A stretch of 64,000 nucleotides of DNA, taken from positions 1 to 64,000 of the forward strand of contig NZ_FOAP01000017.1 in NCBI RefSeq assembly GCF_900109545.1. Reading direction: 5' to 3'. Made by a program: the position numbers and the translations under genes. Source of the DNA: Stigmatella aurantiaca. Its GTDB lineage: Bacteria > Myxococcota > Myxococcia > Myxococcales > Myxococcaceae. The notes below the pieces were generated by a model. The model was not told where the DNA came from and ran no database searches. It saw nothing but the letters and a program-made list of their open reading frames with translations. Each line of letters begins with the position of its first letter. Position 1 is the first letter of the stretch. Below, piece by piece: positions 52,843 to 60,100 of the stretch.

Positions 52843-53727
52843 ATGAAGAAGCTGCTCTACGCTGTCGTGTTCGCGCTGACCGTCCTGGTGGTTCCGGAAG
52901 CATCCGCCACCAACTACACCCTGTGGATTCACGGCAAGAACGGCGGTGGCACCCAGATTGGCAACTACAACGACTTCAGCAACTGGGGTCCCAGCAGCAC
53001 CGCGGCGGGCGTGAACAAGAAGGCGGTGAACTGGAACGGCACGCAACAGATTGGCGGCCAGAACGGCTACATCCGGAACGCGCTGGACTGTTTCTGCACG
53101 GGAGACAACTGGTGCACCATCGCCGTGCACAGCGCCGGAAACCTGCAGATTGGCTACGCGCTGGCGCTCCACGGTGGCTCGGCGCGTTACAAGAAGAACG
53201 CCACGCCCAACGCCAGCGGCGTGTGTGGCAACACGGATGGCACCACGCAGACGGGCTGGAACATCAAGCGGGTGTACGTGGCCTCGGGCGCCGGCGGTGG
53301 CAGCGAGCTGGCCGATGCCGGGGAGTGGGCGGTGAAGGACCCCATCGTGGGGGACCTGGTCACCACCACCGCGCGCACGATGTATGACCACAACGCCACG
53401 CGCGCCAAGATGTTCTACATGTACGCGGGCGCCAAGGGGACGTTCTACGCGGCCATCCTGGATGGCCAGGATGACGAGGCCGTCGCCTACCACTCCACGG
53501 GCGGCGTCTCGGGCAGCTCGGGCGGTGGTTACTGCAACCCCGGCGACTGGTTCTGCGACGGCACGCTGAACACCGGCACCAACGCGTGCAGCAACGGCAA
53601 GGCCAAGTGGAGCAACCACTCGGTGGCCCTGCGCGATGACAACGAGGCCTACAACCACCACGGCGCCGGCAACTGGGCGGGCATCATCGGGCCCGTCCGG
53701 GCCGCTGTCGTCACTTACTCCTACTGA
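52843..53727 (+). CDS. Secreted Cys-containing protein, possible serine hydrolase
   Basis: A 294-aa secreted protein with signal peptide (MKKLLYAVVFALTVLVVPEASA). The segment CTIAVHSAGNLQIGYALALHG contains HSAGN, resembling a nucleophile elbow, and YTLWIHGKNGGG could be an oxyanion strand. C-terminal His residues (NHSVALRDDNEAYNHHGAGNW) could complete a triad. Several paired cysteines (CFCTGDNWC, CNPGDWFCDG) fit an extracellular protein. The hydrolase idea is tentative. A large hairpin follows the stop codon. Confidence 0.6.
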   Translation: MKKLLYAVVFALTVLVVPEASATNYTLWIHGKNGGGTQIGNYNDFSNWGPSSTAAGVNKKAVNWNGTQQIGGQNGYIRNALDCFCTGDNWCTIAVHSAGNLQIGYALALHGGSARYKKNATPNASGVCGNTDGTTQTGWNIKRVYVASGAGGGSELADAGEWAVKDPIVGDLVTTTARTMYDHNATRAKMFYMYAGAKGTFYAAILDGQDDEAVAYHSTGGVSGSSGGGYCNPGDWFCDGTLNTGTNACSNGKAKWSNHSVALRDDNEAYNHHGAGNWAGIIGPVRAAVVTYSY

Positions 53728-53735
53728 AACACCGG

Positions 53736-53795
53736 CTCCTGGGAAAGACGGACTTTAAGGTATAACTGCTTAAACGTCTTTCTCTTTCCCAGGAG
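53736..53795 (+). promoter_or_regulatory. Long hairpin masking the next ribosome binding site
   Basis: CTCCTGGGAAAGA (53736-53748) is perfectly complementary to TCTTTCCCAGGAG (53783-53795). Inside, GAC/GTC (53751-53753, 53776-53778) and TTTAAG/CTTAAA (53754-53759, 53769-53774) also pair, leaving a 9-nt loop. The right arm contains the AGGAG that serves the golvesin-domain gene (ATG 53803). The structure could be a terminator of the upstream gene or a translational switch hiding the ribosome binding site. Confidence 0.65.
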
Positions 53796-53802
53796 TCCAG
53801 GC

Positions 53803-55236
53803 ATGCGCGCGTCGTGGCGATCCACCCTGCTGACGGTGATGTTGGGTTCGGTCTTGGCGGAGGGCGCCGCGTTCGCGGAGCAAGCCGCGGAGCCGCTCCC
53901 GGTGGAGGCAGGGCCCCAGCGCTGGACGGAGGCGCTGTCCACGGGCGAGGGCGCGGGGGACATCGTGCGCACACGGGACGGGCTCTTGTACGAGCCCTTC
54001 GCCGTGATGCGCAGGTCCGAAGGGCTGAACCGGCTGACGGGCCTCTACACGTTCCCAGCGCGCAGCCTGGAGCGGACCGTGGACACGGTCCGGCCGGGCG
54101 TTCAGGCGGCGATGACACAGGGGATGGGCGTGGAGGTGGACGTGCGCGTGCGCGCTCCGGGGGGCGCCTGGAGCGAGTGGCGCACGGCGAACCCGGGGGA
54201 GGCCGTGCGGCTGCCCCGGGCCGGCACGGAGGTGCAGGTCCGGCTGGCGCTCCTGGCGGATGAGCACGGCCGGGGGCCCTTGGTGCAGGGGGTGGAGCTG
54301 GAAGGGTGGCACGAGGGGCACGGCGCCGGAGAGGACTTCCAGACGCTGGCGCCGCTGACCTACCGCATCTTCGCCACCCGCGAGGGGCTGGTGGGCGGCA
54401 CGACGGCCAACGGCCACATCATCAAGAGCAACGACCGCTTCGTGGCGCTGCCGTCCCGCCGGGGGCTCGCCTCCAACGGGGGCTCCGAGTACCAGGTGCG
54501 CGTGTGCTACGCGAAGACGTCGAAGTGCGCGACGGCCTCCGTGTGGGACGTGGGGCCCTGGAACACGAAGGATGACTACTGGAATCCGTCCAGCGTGCGC
54601 GAGTCGTGGAAGTCCTTGCCACAGGGCAAGCCGGAGGCGCAGGCCGCGTACCAGGACGGCTTCAACGGCGGGTTGGATCAATTCGGGCGCCGGCCATCGA
54701 ACCCCGCGGGCATCGACATCGCGGACGGGACGTTCTGGATCGACCTGGGGATGACGAACAACGACTGGGTGGACGTGACGTACCTGTGGACCTCGGGCGG
54801 GGGCACGCCCGCGGGGCTGGTCATCGACAGCAACAACGCGAACAACGACCAGACGAAGGGCTACATCCAGCTCACGGGCTCGAGCTGGGCCTCCTCCACG
54901 AACGTGACGGGCTACTACGGCAGCAGCTACCTGGTGTCCCCCGGCGCGGCGGTGTCGGAGCCGGCGACGTTCTGGTTCTACCTGCCGGCGGCGGGCACGA
55001 AGACGGTGGATGCGTGGTGGACGGCGGCGTCGGACCGCTCGGCGGCGGCGCCCTTCATCATCCTGAGCGCGACGGGCGCGCAGCTGGCGAACGTGAAGGT
55101 GAACCAGCAAGTCAATGGCGCCCGGTGGAACACGCTCGGCACGTGGAGCTTCCCGGCGGGCTGGAACAAGGTCCAGCTGAGCCGCTGGGTGACCGCGGGC
55201 ACCTACGTCGTCGCGGACGCCATCCAGGTCCGGTAG
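53803..55236 (+). CDS. Secreted golvesin-C-like domain protein
   Basis: A 477-aa secreted protein with signal peptide ending AAFAEQ. An N-terminal beta region (about 30-180) precedes a central part (VGGTTANGHIIKSNDRFVALPSR, QVRVCYAKTSKCATASVWDVGPWN, GIDIADGTFW). This resembles the core found in bacterial golvesin-type secreted proteins. The C-terminal domain (about 365-477, NVTGYYGSSYLVSPG ... WVTAGTYVVADAIQVR) is golvesin-C/xanthan-lyase CBM-like and probably binds carbohydrate. AGGAG 7 nt upstream of ATG 53803 lies in the right arm of a long hairpin, so translation may be controlled. Confidence 0.75.
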   Translation: MRASWRSTLLTVMLGSVLAEGAAFAEQAAEPLPVEAGPQRWTEALSTGEGAGDIVRTRDGLLYEPFAVMRRSEGLNRLTGLYTFPARSLERTVDTVRPGVQAAMTQGMGVEVDVRVRAPGGAWSEWRTANPGEAVRLPRAGTEVQVRLALLADEHGRGPLVQGVELEGWHEGHGAGEDFQTLAPLTYRIFATREGLVGGTTANGHIIKSNDRFVALPSRRGLASNGGSEYQVRVCYAKTSKCATASVWDVGPWNTKDDYWNPSSVRESWKSLPQGKPEAQAAYQDGFNGGLDQFGRRPSNPAGIDIADGTFWIDLGMTNNDWVDVTYLWTSGGGTPAGLVIDSNNANNDQTKGYIQLTGSSWASSTNVTGYYGSSYLVSPGAAVSEPATFWFYLPAAGTKTVDAWWTAASDRSAAAPFIILSATGAQLANVKVNQQVNGARWNTLGTWSFPAGWNKVQLSRWVTAGTYVVADAIQVR

Positions 55237-55267
55237 CACCCCGGGCGAGTCATGGCCATGTGAGCTG

Positions 55268-55302
55268 CTGAGGGCCGCGTGAGCCGCCTCCCGCGGCCTC
55301 AG
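55268..55302 (+). terminator. Hairpin after the golvesin-domain gene
   Basis: CTGAG-G-GCCGCG (55268-55279) pairs with CGCGGCCTCAG (55292-55302): 11 bp with a one-base bulge and a 12-nt loop. It starts 31 bp after the stop codon, before the convergent trefoil gene. No T-run follows. Confidence 0.5.
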
Positions 55303-55389
55303 CGATGACAACATCAGGATGGGAACTCCCAGGCGCGCAGGAAAGACAGCCGCCTGGGGTTCGCCGCATTGCCTATCGAAGCTGCACCT

Positions 55390-56394
55390 TTAAGGGGCGT
55401 AGGCGATGTTCCACTGGGCGTAGGCCTCCTTGTTGGGATCCGTGGCGTGCACGGTGACGGTGTTGGCCTGAGAGGCGCCCGGCGAGCAGTTGTTGCAGCG
55501 GGCCGCGTACTTGCCGGTGTCGGACTCGAGGGCCCACTTGCCGTTGTTGAGCAGCACGGGCTTGAACTGGGCATAGGCCGCGGCCGGGTCATCCACGTGG
55601 ACGGCCAGGGTGTCGGGCTGCTTGGAGCCCACGATGCAGCCATTGCAGCGGGCCACGTACTTGCCGTTGTCCGACTTGAGGGCGATCTTCCCGCCGCCCA
55701 TCTCCCTCACCTCGAACTGGTCATAGGTCTCCGTGGGAGCCTTGACGTGGACGGTGACGGTGTCGGGGAACTTGTTGTTCACGGTCTTCTGGCAGCCATT
55801 ACAGCGCGCGAAGTACAGGCCCGTGTCCGCCTGGAGGGAGATCTTCTGGCCCTTGGGGAAGAGGGGCGTGATGGCCCACTGCGCGTAGGCCTCCTTGTTG
55901 GGATCCGTGGCGTGCACGGTGACGGTGTTGGGAGTCGAGGCGCCCGGCGAGCAGCCATTGCAGCGGGCCAGGTACTTGCCGGTGTCCGCCTTGAGCGCGT
56001 ACTTGCCGTTGCTCAGCCGCTCGATCGAGAACTGGGCGTAAGCCTGGGACGCGCTGTCCGCGTGCACCGTCACGAAGTCCGGCTTGGCGCCACCCACGAT
56101 GCAGCCATTGCAGCGGGCCACGAACTTGCCGTTGTCCGACTTCAACGCCACCTTCCCATTGCCCACGAGCACCAGCTCGAACTGGGAGTAGGCCCCGGTG
56201 GCATCCTTGGCGTGGGTGGTGACGGTGTCGGGGATCTTGTTGTCCACGGTCTTCTGGCAGCCATTGCAGCGCGAGAAGTAGGTCCCCTCATCCGACTGCA
56301 GCGTGATCTTCAGCCCCGCGGCCTCGCTGGCCCCCGGAAGCAACACGCACATCGTCACCAGGCTCAATGCCCACTTCGTCAGTCCTGCGGTCAT
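55390..56394 (-). CDS. Secreted double beta-trefoil protein with CxxC repeats
   Basis: A 334-aa secreted protein (signal peptide ending GASEAAG). It consists of six repeats of about 50 aa, each with SDxGKYxARCNGC, then TVxVHAxD and AYAQF. CxxC pairs lie at 43/46, 95/98, 145/148, 198/201, 250/253 and 300/303. Loop types after CxxC alternate Q-K-T-V, I-V-G, S-P-G, then the same three again, so the protein is a duplicated three-repeat unit, that is two beta-trefoils of fascin-like type. AAGGAG six nt upstream fixes ATG 56394. The same CxxC trefoil occurs in the cytochrome gene at 60101-62104. Binding partner (glycan or protein) and metal/disulfide role of CxxC are unknown. Confidence 0.8.
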   Translation of the reverse strand: MTAGLTKWALSLVTMCVLLPGASEAAGLKITLQSDEGTYFSRCNGCQKTVDNKIPDTVTTHAKDATGAYSQFELVLVGNGKVALKSDNGKFVARCNGCIVGGAKPDFVTVHADSASQAYAQFSIERLSNGKYALKADTGKYLARCNGCSPGASTPNTVTVHATDPNKEAYAQWAITPLFPKGQKISLQADTGLYFARCNGCQKTVNNKFPDTVTVHVKAPTETYDQFEVREMGGGKIALKSDNGKYVARCNGCIVGSKQPDTLAVHVDDPAAAYAQFKPVLLNNGKWALESDTGKYAARCNNCSPGASQANTVTVHATDPNKEAYAQWNIAYAP

Positions 56395-56539
56395 GACTTC
56401 TCCTTGCCGGTATGGAAGGTCTCCGCCGGGGACATGCCCCCCAGACGGGCCGATGACCACCTGTGCAAAAGCCATGACAGCGGGAAGGGCCGGGGCTTCC
56501 CTCCTGCGGGAACAAACGCCCGTGACAACCGGCCTTGGG

Positions 56540-56567
56540 TGACACGTCAAGCGCCTGGGCTGACACG
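56540..56567. promoter_or_regulatory. Direct-repeat motif A, TGACACGTCAA-N10-TGACACG
   Basis: TGACACGTCAA at 56540-56550 and TGACACG at 56561-56567, 21 bp from start to start (two helix turns). The region separates the trefoil gene (minus, ATG 56394) from the LodB-like gene (plus, ATG 56639). A matching motif with identical spacing lies at 62212-62239. No other copy with the second half at this spacing was noticed in the window. Confidence 0.55.
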
Positions 56568-56638
56568 TTGTTCGCGTCGGCGGGCGTGAAGTCCCCGGAG
56601 GCCCCCGCTGGGTATGCGCGTTGCACGGGAGGGCGCGG

Positions 56639-57796
56639 ATGACGACCGGCCCTCTCTCCAGTTCCGCGGACGCCCCGTCCGCTCCCGTGGTGCGAAGCCC
56701 ACAGGCCTCCTATGCCGTGGTGGTGGTGGGAGGCGGTGTGGCGGGCTTGAGCGCCGCGCTGACCCTGGTCCGGGCAGGCGTGTCCGTCTGTGTGCTGGAG
56801 CGCACCGATTATTCCACCTGGCGCCCCGGGGAGACGCTCTCCCCGGCGGCGTATTCCGAGCTGCGGCAACTGCTGGCGCCCGCGCCCCTGGAGACGGAGG
56901 GTTTCCTGGCCTCCCACGGCCTGGAGGCCACCTGGGGGTCGGAACAGCCGCACCACCACTCCTTTCTCACCAATCCCTACGGCAGCGGCTGGCATGTGGA
57001 GCGCCGGCACCTGGACGCGCTGTTGGCCCGGCATGCCCAGGCGCACCAGGTGCCCCTGTGGCAAGGCACCTGTCTCACCCACCTGGCGCGGGAGGGGACG
57101 GGGTGGCGGCTCCAGGTCAACACCCCTCAGGGGCCGTGCGAGGTGCGCTGCGAGGCGTTGGTGGATGCGACGGGGCGCTCGGCGCAGGTGGCGCGCCACT
57201 GTGGGGTGCGGCGCCTGAGCTGGGATGCGCTGTGCAGCGTGTCGGCCATCGTGGACCGGCCCCTGGCCCTCCAGGAGCAATCCCTGGTGGTGGAGGCCAC
57301 GCGCTGGGGCTGGTGGTACGCCGCGCCGCTGCCCCAGGGCCGCTTCATCCTCACCCTGATGAGCGACGTGGATGTGCTGGAGCGCCAGGGCTGCTGGAAG
57401 CCGGAGGGGTGGAGCGCGCTCTTCTCGGCCACCCAGCACCTGGCCCCCCGGGTGGGCGCCCTGCCCGAAGTGAAGCGGCTGTACGTCCGCCGCTGCGAGA
57501 CAAGCTGCCTGGAGCGCGCGGCGGGGGAGAACTGGGCCGCCGTGGGGGACGCCGCGGCGATGTGGGATCCACTCTCGTCGAGCGGCATCCTCAAGGGCCT
57601 GCGCACCGGGCGCGAGGCCGCGCAGGCCCTGTGTGCCGCGCTGGGGGGAGACGGAGCGGCGCTGAAGCACTACGCCCAGCAGCGGGACGCGGAGTTCTTC
57701 CGCTACCTCTCCGCGCGCCGGGCCCATTATGCCCAGGAGCAGCGCTGGGCCCGGGAAGACTTCTGGCGCCGCCGGCTGAGCGCTGCCTTGGAGTAA
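56639..57796 (+). CDS. LodB-like FAD oxidoreductase (quinone cofactor maturation)
   Basis: A 385-aa flavoprotein. N-terminal Rossmann motif VVVVGGGVAGLSAALTL, then VCVLERTDYSTWRPGETLSP as in halogenase/geranylgeranyl-reductase-like monooxygenases, and GDAAAMWDPLSSSGILKGL for FAD binding. Such proteins (LodB, GoxB) are required to build the cysteine-tryptophylquinone cofactor of LodA/GoxA oxidases. The LodA-like gene is its convergent neighbour, 37 bp away, which makes this role likely. ATG 56639 has GGGAGGG 5 nt upstream. Alone it could equally be a halogenase-like hydroxylase. Confidence 0.78.
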   Translation: MTTGPLSSSADAPSAPVVRSPQASYAVVVVGGGVAGLSAALTLVRAGVSVCVLERTDYSTWRPGETLSPAAYSELRQLLAPAPLETEGFLASHGLEATWGSEQPHHHSFLTNPYGSGWHVERRHLDALLARHAQAHQVPLWQGTCLTHLAREGTGWRLQVNTPQGPCEVRCEALVDATGRSAQVARHCGVRRLSWDALCSVSAIVDRPLALQEQSLVVEATRWGWWYAAPLPQGRFILTLMSDVDVLERQGCWKPEGWSALFSATQHLAPRVGALPEVKRLYVRRCETSCLERAAGENWAAVGDAAAMWDPLSSSGILKGLRTGREAAQALCAALGGDGAALKHYAQQRDAEFFRYLSARRAHYAQEQRWAREDFWRRRLSAALE

Positions 57797-57833
57797 GGAG
57801 CGCTCAGCCGAGGGCGGACAGCCTGTCCCGGTT

Positions 57834-60083
57834 CTAGGCCGGGCGGGACTCCAGGATCTCGGCCTGCCAGAGGTTGCCGATGCCCTCGCCCCAGGTCGTC
57901 ACGCCGGAGGCCGAGTCGGGCCGGTGCAGGCAGTCGCCCCTGGAGGACTTCAGGACGACCTGGCCGTTGAGCAGCTCGAGGATCCACTCACTGGCGGCCC
58001 CCACGGCGCCGGTGGTGACCCCTTGGGGGGTCTCGGCCCGCAGCAGGTAGTCGCCCTTCCACGACTTCAGCCGGAGCTTGTTCTCGCTCACCCACTCGAC
58101 GGCCCACTCCGTGCCCTTGCCCTCGCCCAGCGTGGTGACTCCCGAGGCCGCGTCGGGCCGGTGCAGGTAGTCGGTCTTCCATGACTTCAGCTTGATCTTC
58201 GTCGCGTAGCGCAGGTTCGAGCCCGGGGTGGGCGGAGGGCTGCGCTCCTGGGTCTCGAAGTGCAGCTCGCCCTCGCTGATGACGAAGCCGAGCTGGGGCC
58301 AGTTCTTCTGCATCTGGATGTACATGGTCAGGTCGATGGCGGGCACGTCCTCGGTCGCGAGGCTCTGGAACTCCGGCTTCTTCGCCTCGGCCTCGGCCAC
58401 CGCGTCCAGCGCGCGCGTCCAGGGCACGAGCTGGAAGTCTCCCTTCTTCGCGTAGACGTCATCCGGCCGGTGAGCGGACCACCACATGTGGTACATGCCC
58501 TCGCCCTCGTAGGCGTGTCCCTTGGGCGGGAAGAGCTGCTTCTTGCACTGGTAGAAGTCCGCCTGCCAGGGCAGCGCCATCTGCTGGGAGAAGAACCCCG
58601 GGCCGATGGGGAGCTTGGCCGTGCCAGGGAAGGCCACCCCCGAGTGCTTCACCCGGAAGGGCGCCGCGTACAGCTCGGGCCGCCGCACCATCCAGCTGCA
58701 GTCGATGCCGGGGAAGAAGGGGCCGCCCACGCAGTTCTCCAGCGCGGCCCGGTCCAAGCCCTCGGCGGTGATGGCCGGATCAATCGCCCGGGCCGCCGCC
58801 TCGTTCCAGTCCTCCTCGAACGCCCCCTCGGACCACCGCTTGAGCAGCGCGTACTGCACGTGCGTGAGGGTCATGAAGTAACCCGGCCGGGGCCCTTCCG
58901 TGTCCGAGTAGTTGTCGCCCAGCCCCTTGGGCATCAGCAAGGGCTCGACGGTGGTGCTGGACGGGTCGCGCAGGTAATTGAAGATGGTCTTGCGCAGGCG
59001 CTTGCCCTTGGAGGAGCTCAGCGAGCCCAGATCCCCTTCCGCGCCCGCGAAGCTTCCATGGAACGCCTTGGAGGCCTCGGGGTTGTGGACCTGCCGGTGC
59101 TGCAGGGCGCGGTCCAGAATGGGGAAGATCTCCTGCCGGAAGGAGGGCAGGTACGTCTTGAAGGACTTGGACGCCTCATCCCAGTCCTTGCGCTGCTTGG
59201 CGAGCCGGGAGAACAGGCCCTGGGAGAAGAGGCCGTCGGTGTCGAACAGCGGCACCTCGGGGAAGCGCACCGCCACATCCCACAGCGTGTCGATGAGGCG
59301 GATGACGTTGCTCGCCGAGGGCGCGAAGTCCGGCGGGCCCACCAGCAGCCAGGCCCCGGTGGCCCCCTCCAGCACCGCCTTCTGGGTCTTCCCGGCCTCG
59401 GTATAGGTGACTTCGGCGCTCACGGGGCCGTCCGACATGTCATCGAACCAGAAGTCGTTGTTCACGTAGTTGTCGATGAGCTTGCCTTGGGGAAGCTTCT
59501 CGGCGCGTCCCAGGCCGCCCAGCACGAGCAGGTTTCCGTTCTCGTCCGTGCGCAGCTCGCCCAGCGTGGGGATGGGAATGTGGCTCTTGGTGTGGGTGAG
59601 GGGCACGGGGGGCTGGCTGCGGCCCGAGACCGTCTTGGGCCCCGGATCGATGACGAGCTGGCGCTCGCGCTCGGCGGCACCCTGGACATGGGCGTTGCGC
59701 AGGTTGACCCGCGGCTTGCCCTCCTCGGGCTCCGCGCCCTTCCAGACGCCGTCCACGCCGTCCTGGCCATCGAAGGTGAAGAAGGCCGCCTTGCGGTTGG
59801 CCAGGTGGACCTTCCACTGGATGCTGACAACGCCGCTGGTGCCCGCGGTCACCTCGCGCACGGGGACGATCGCGCCGCCCTTCTGCTCGTACTCGAAGAT
59901 GCGGAAGCGGGCCGCCTGCCGCTTGATGCGGCCCTGGCTGTCCTTGAACGGCCGGAACTTCTTCTGGGCAAGGTCGAAGTTGGGGGGCTCCCCGGGGTGC
60001 TCGGGGCCCATGAAGAACTCATCGGGGGAATTGCCCACGCGGGCAACGCCCACGGCGGGGTGGATTCTGAAGAACTTGGGCAT
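57834..60083 (-). CDS. LodA-like CTQ amine/amino-acid oxidase with beta-trefoil
   Basis: A 749-aa protein. It starts FFRIHPAVGVARVGNSPDEFF and continues with GPEHPGEPPNF, the typical LodA/GoxA N-terminus. The cofactor region has Cys451 in ENCVGGPFFPGID and Trp506 in ALPWQADFYQC, the positions expected to form cysteine tryptophylquinone. LodA-type enzymes oxidise the epsilon-amine of lysine (LodA) or glycine (GoxA) and release hydrogen peroxide. The C-terminal 125 residues are an extra domain: three repeats of LKSWKxDYLxRxDxxxGVTT, a fascin-like beta-trefoil. No classic signal peptide, as in known LodA. It starts 17 bp after the cytochrome gene's stop in the same operon. The substrate is unknown. 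Confidence 0.85.
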   Translation of the reverse strand: MPKFFRIHPAVGVARVGNSPDEFFMGPEHPGEPPNFDLAQKKFRPFKDSQGRIKRQAARFRIFEYEQKGGAIVPVREVTAGTSGVVSIQWKVHLANRKAAFFTFDGQDGVDGVWKGAEPEEGKPRVNLRNAHVQGAAERERQLVIDPGPKTVSGRSQPPVPLTHTKSHIPIPTLGELRTDENGNLLVLGGLGRAEKLPQGKLIDNYVNNDFWFDDMSDGPVSAEVTYTEAGKTQKAVLEGATGAWLLVGPPDFAPSASNVIRLIDTLWDVAVRFPEVPLFDTDGLFSQGLFSRLAKQRKDWDEASKSFKTYLPSFRQEIFPILDRALQHRQVHNPEASKAFHGSFAGAEGDLGSLSSSKGKRLRKTIFNYLRDPSSTTVEPLLMPKGLGDNYSDTEGPRPGYFMTLTHVQYALLKRWSEGAFEEDWNEAAARAIDPAITAEGLDRAALENCVGGPFFPGIDCSWMVRRPELYAAPFRVKHSGVAFPGTAKLPIGPGFFSQQMALPWQADFYQCKKQLFPPKGHAYEGEGMYHMWWSAHRPDDVYAKKGDFQLVPWTRALDAVAEAEAKKPEFQSLATEDVPAIDLTMYIQMQKNWPQLGFVISEGELHFETQERSPPPTPGSNLRYATKIKLKSWKTDYLHRPDAASGVTTLGEGKGTEWAVEWVSENKLRLKSWKGDYLLRAETPQGVTTGAVGAASEWILELLNGQVVLKSSRGDCLHRPDSASGVTTWGEGIGNLWQAEILESRPA

Positions 60084-60100
60084 GACACGTCTCTCAGTGG

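Noticed and set aside
60082-60090. A third TGACACGT box at the LodA-like start codon
   Set aside because: No second box at 21-bp spacing; a single 8-mer can be chance.
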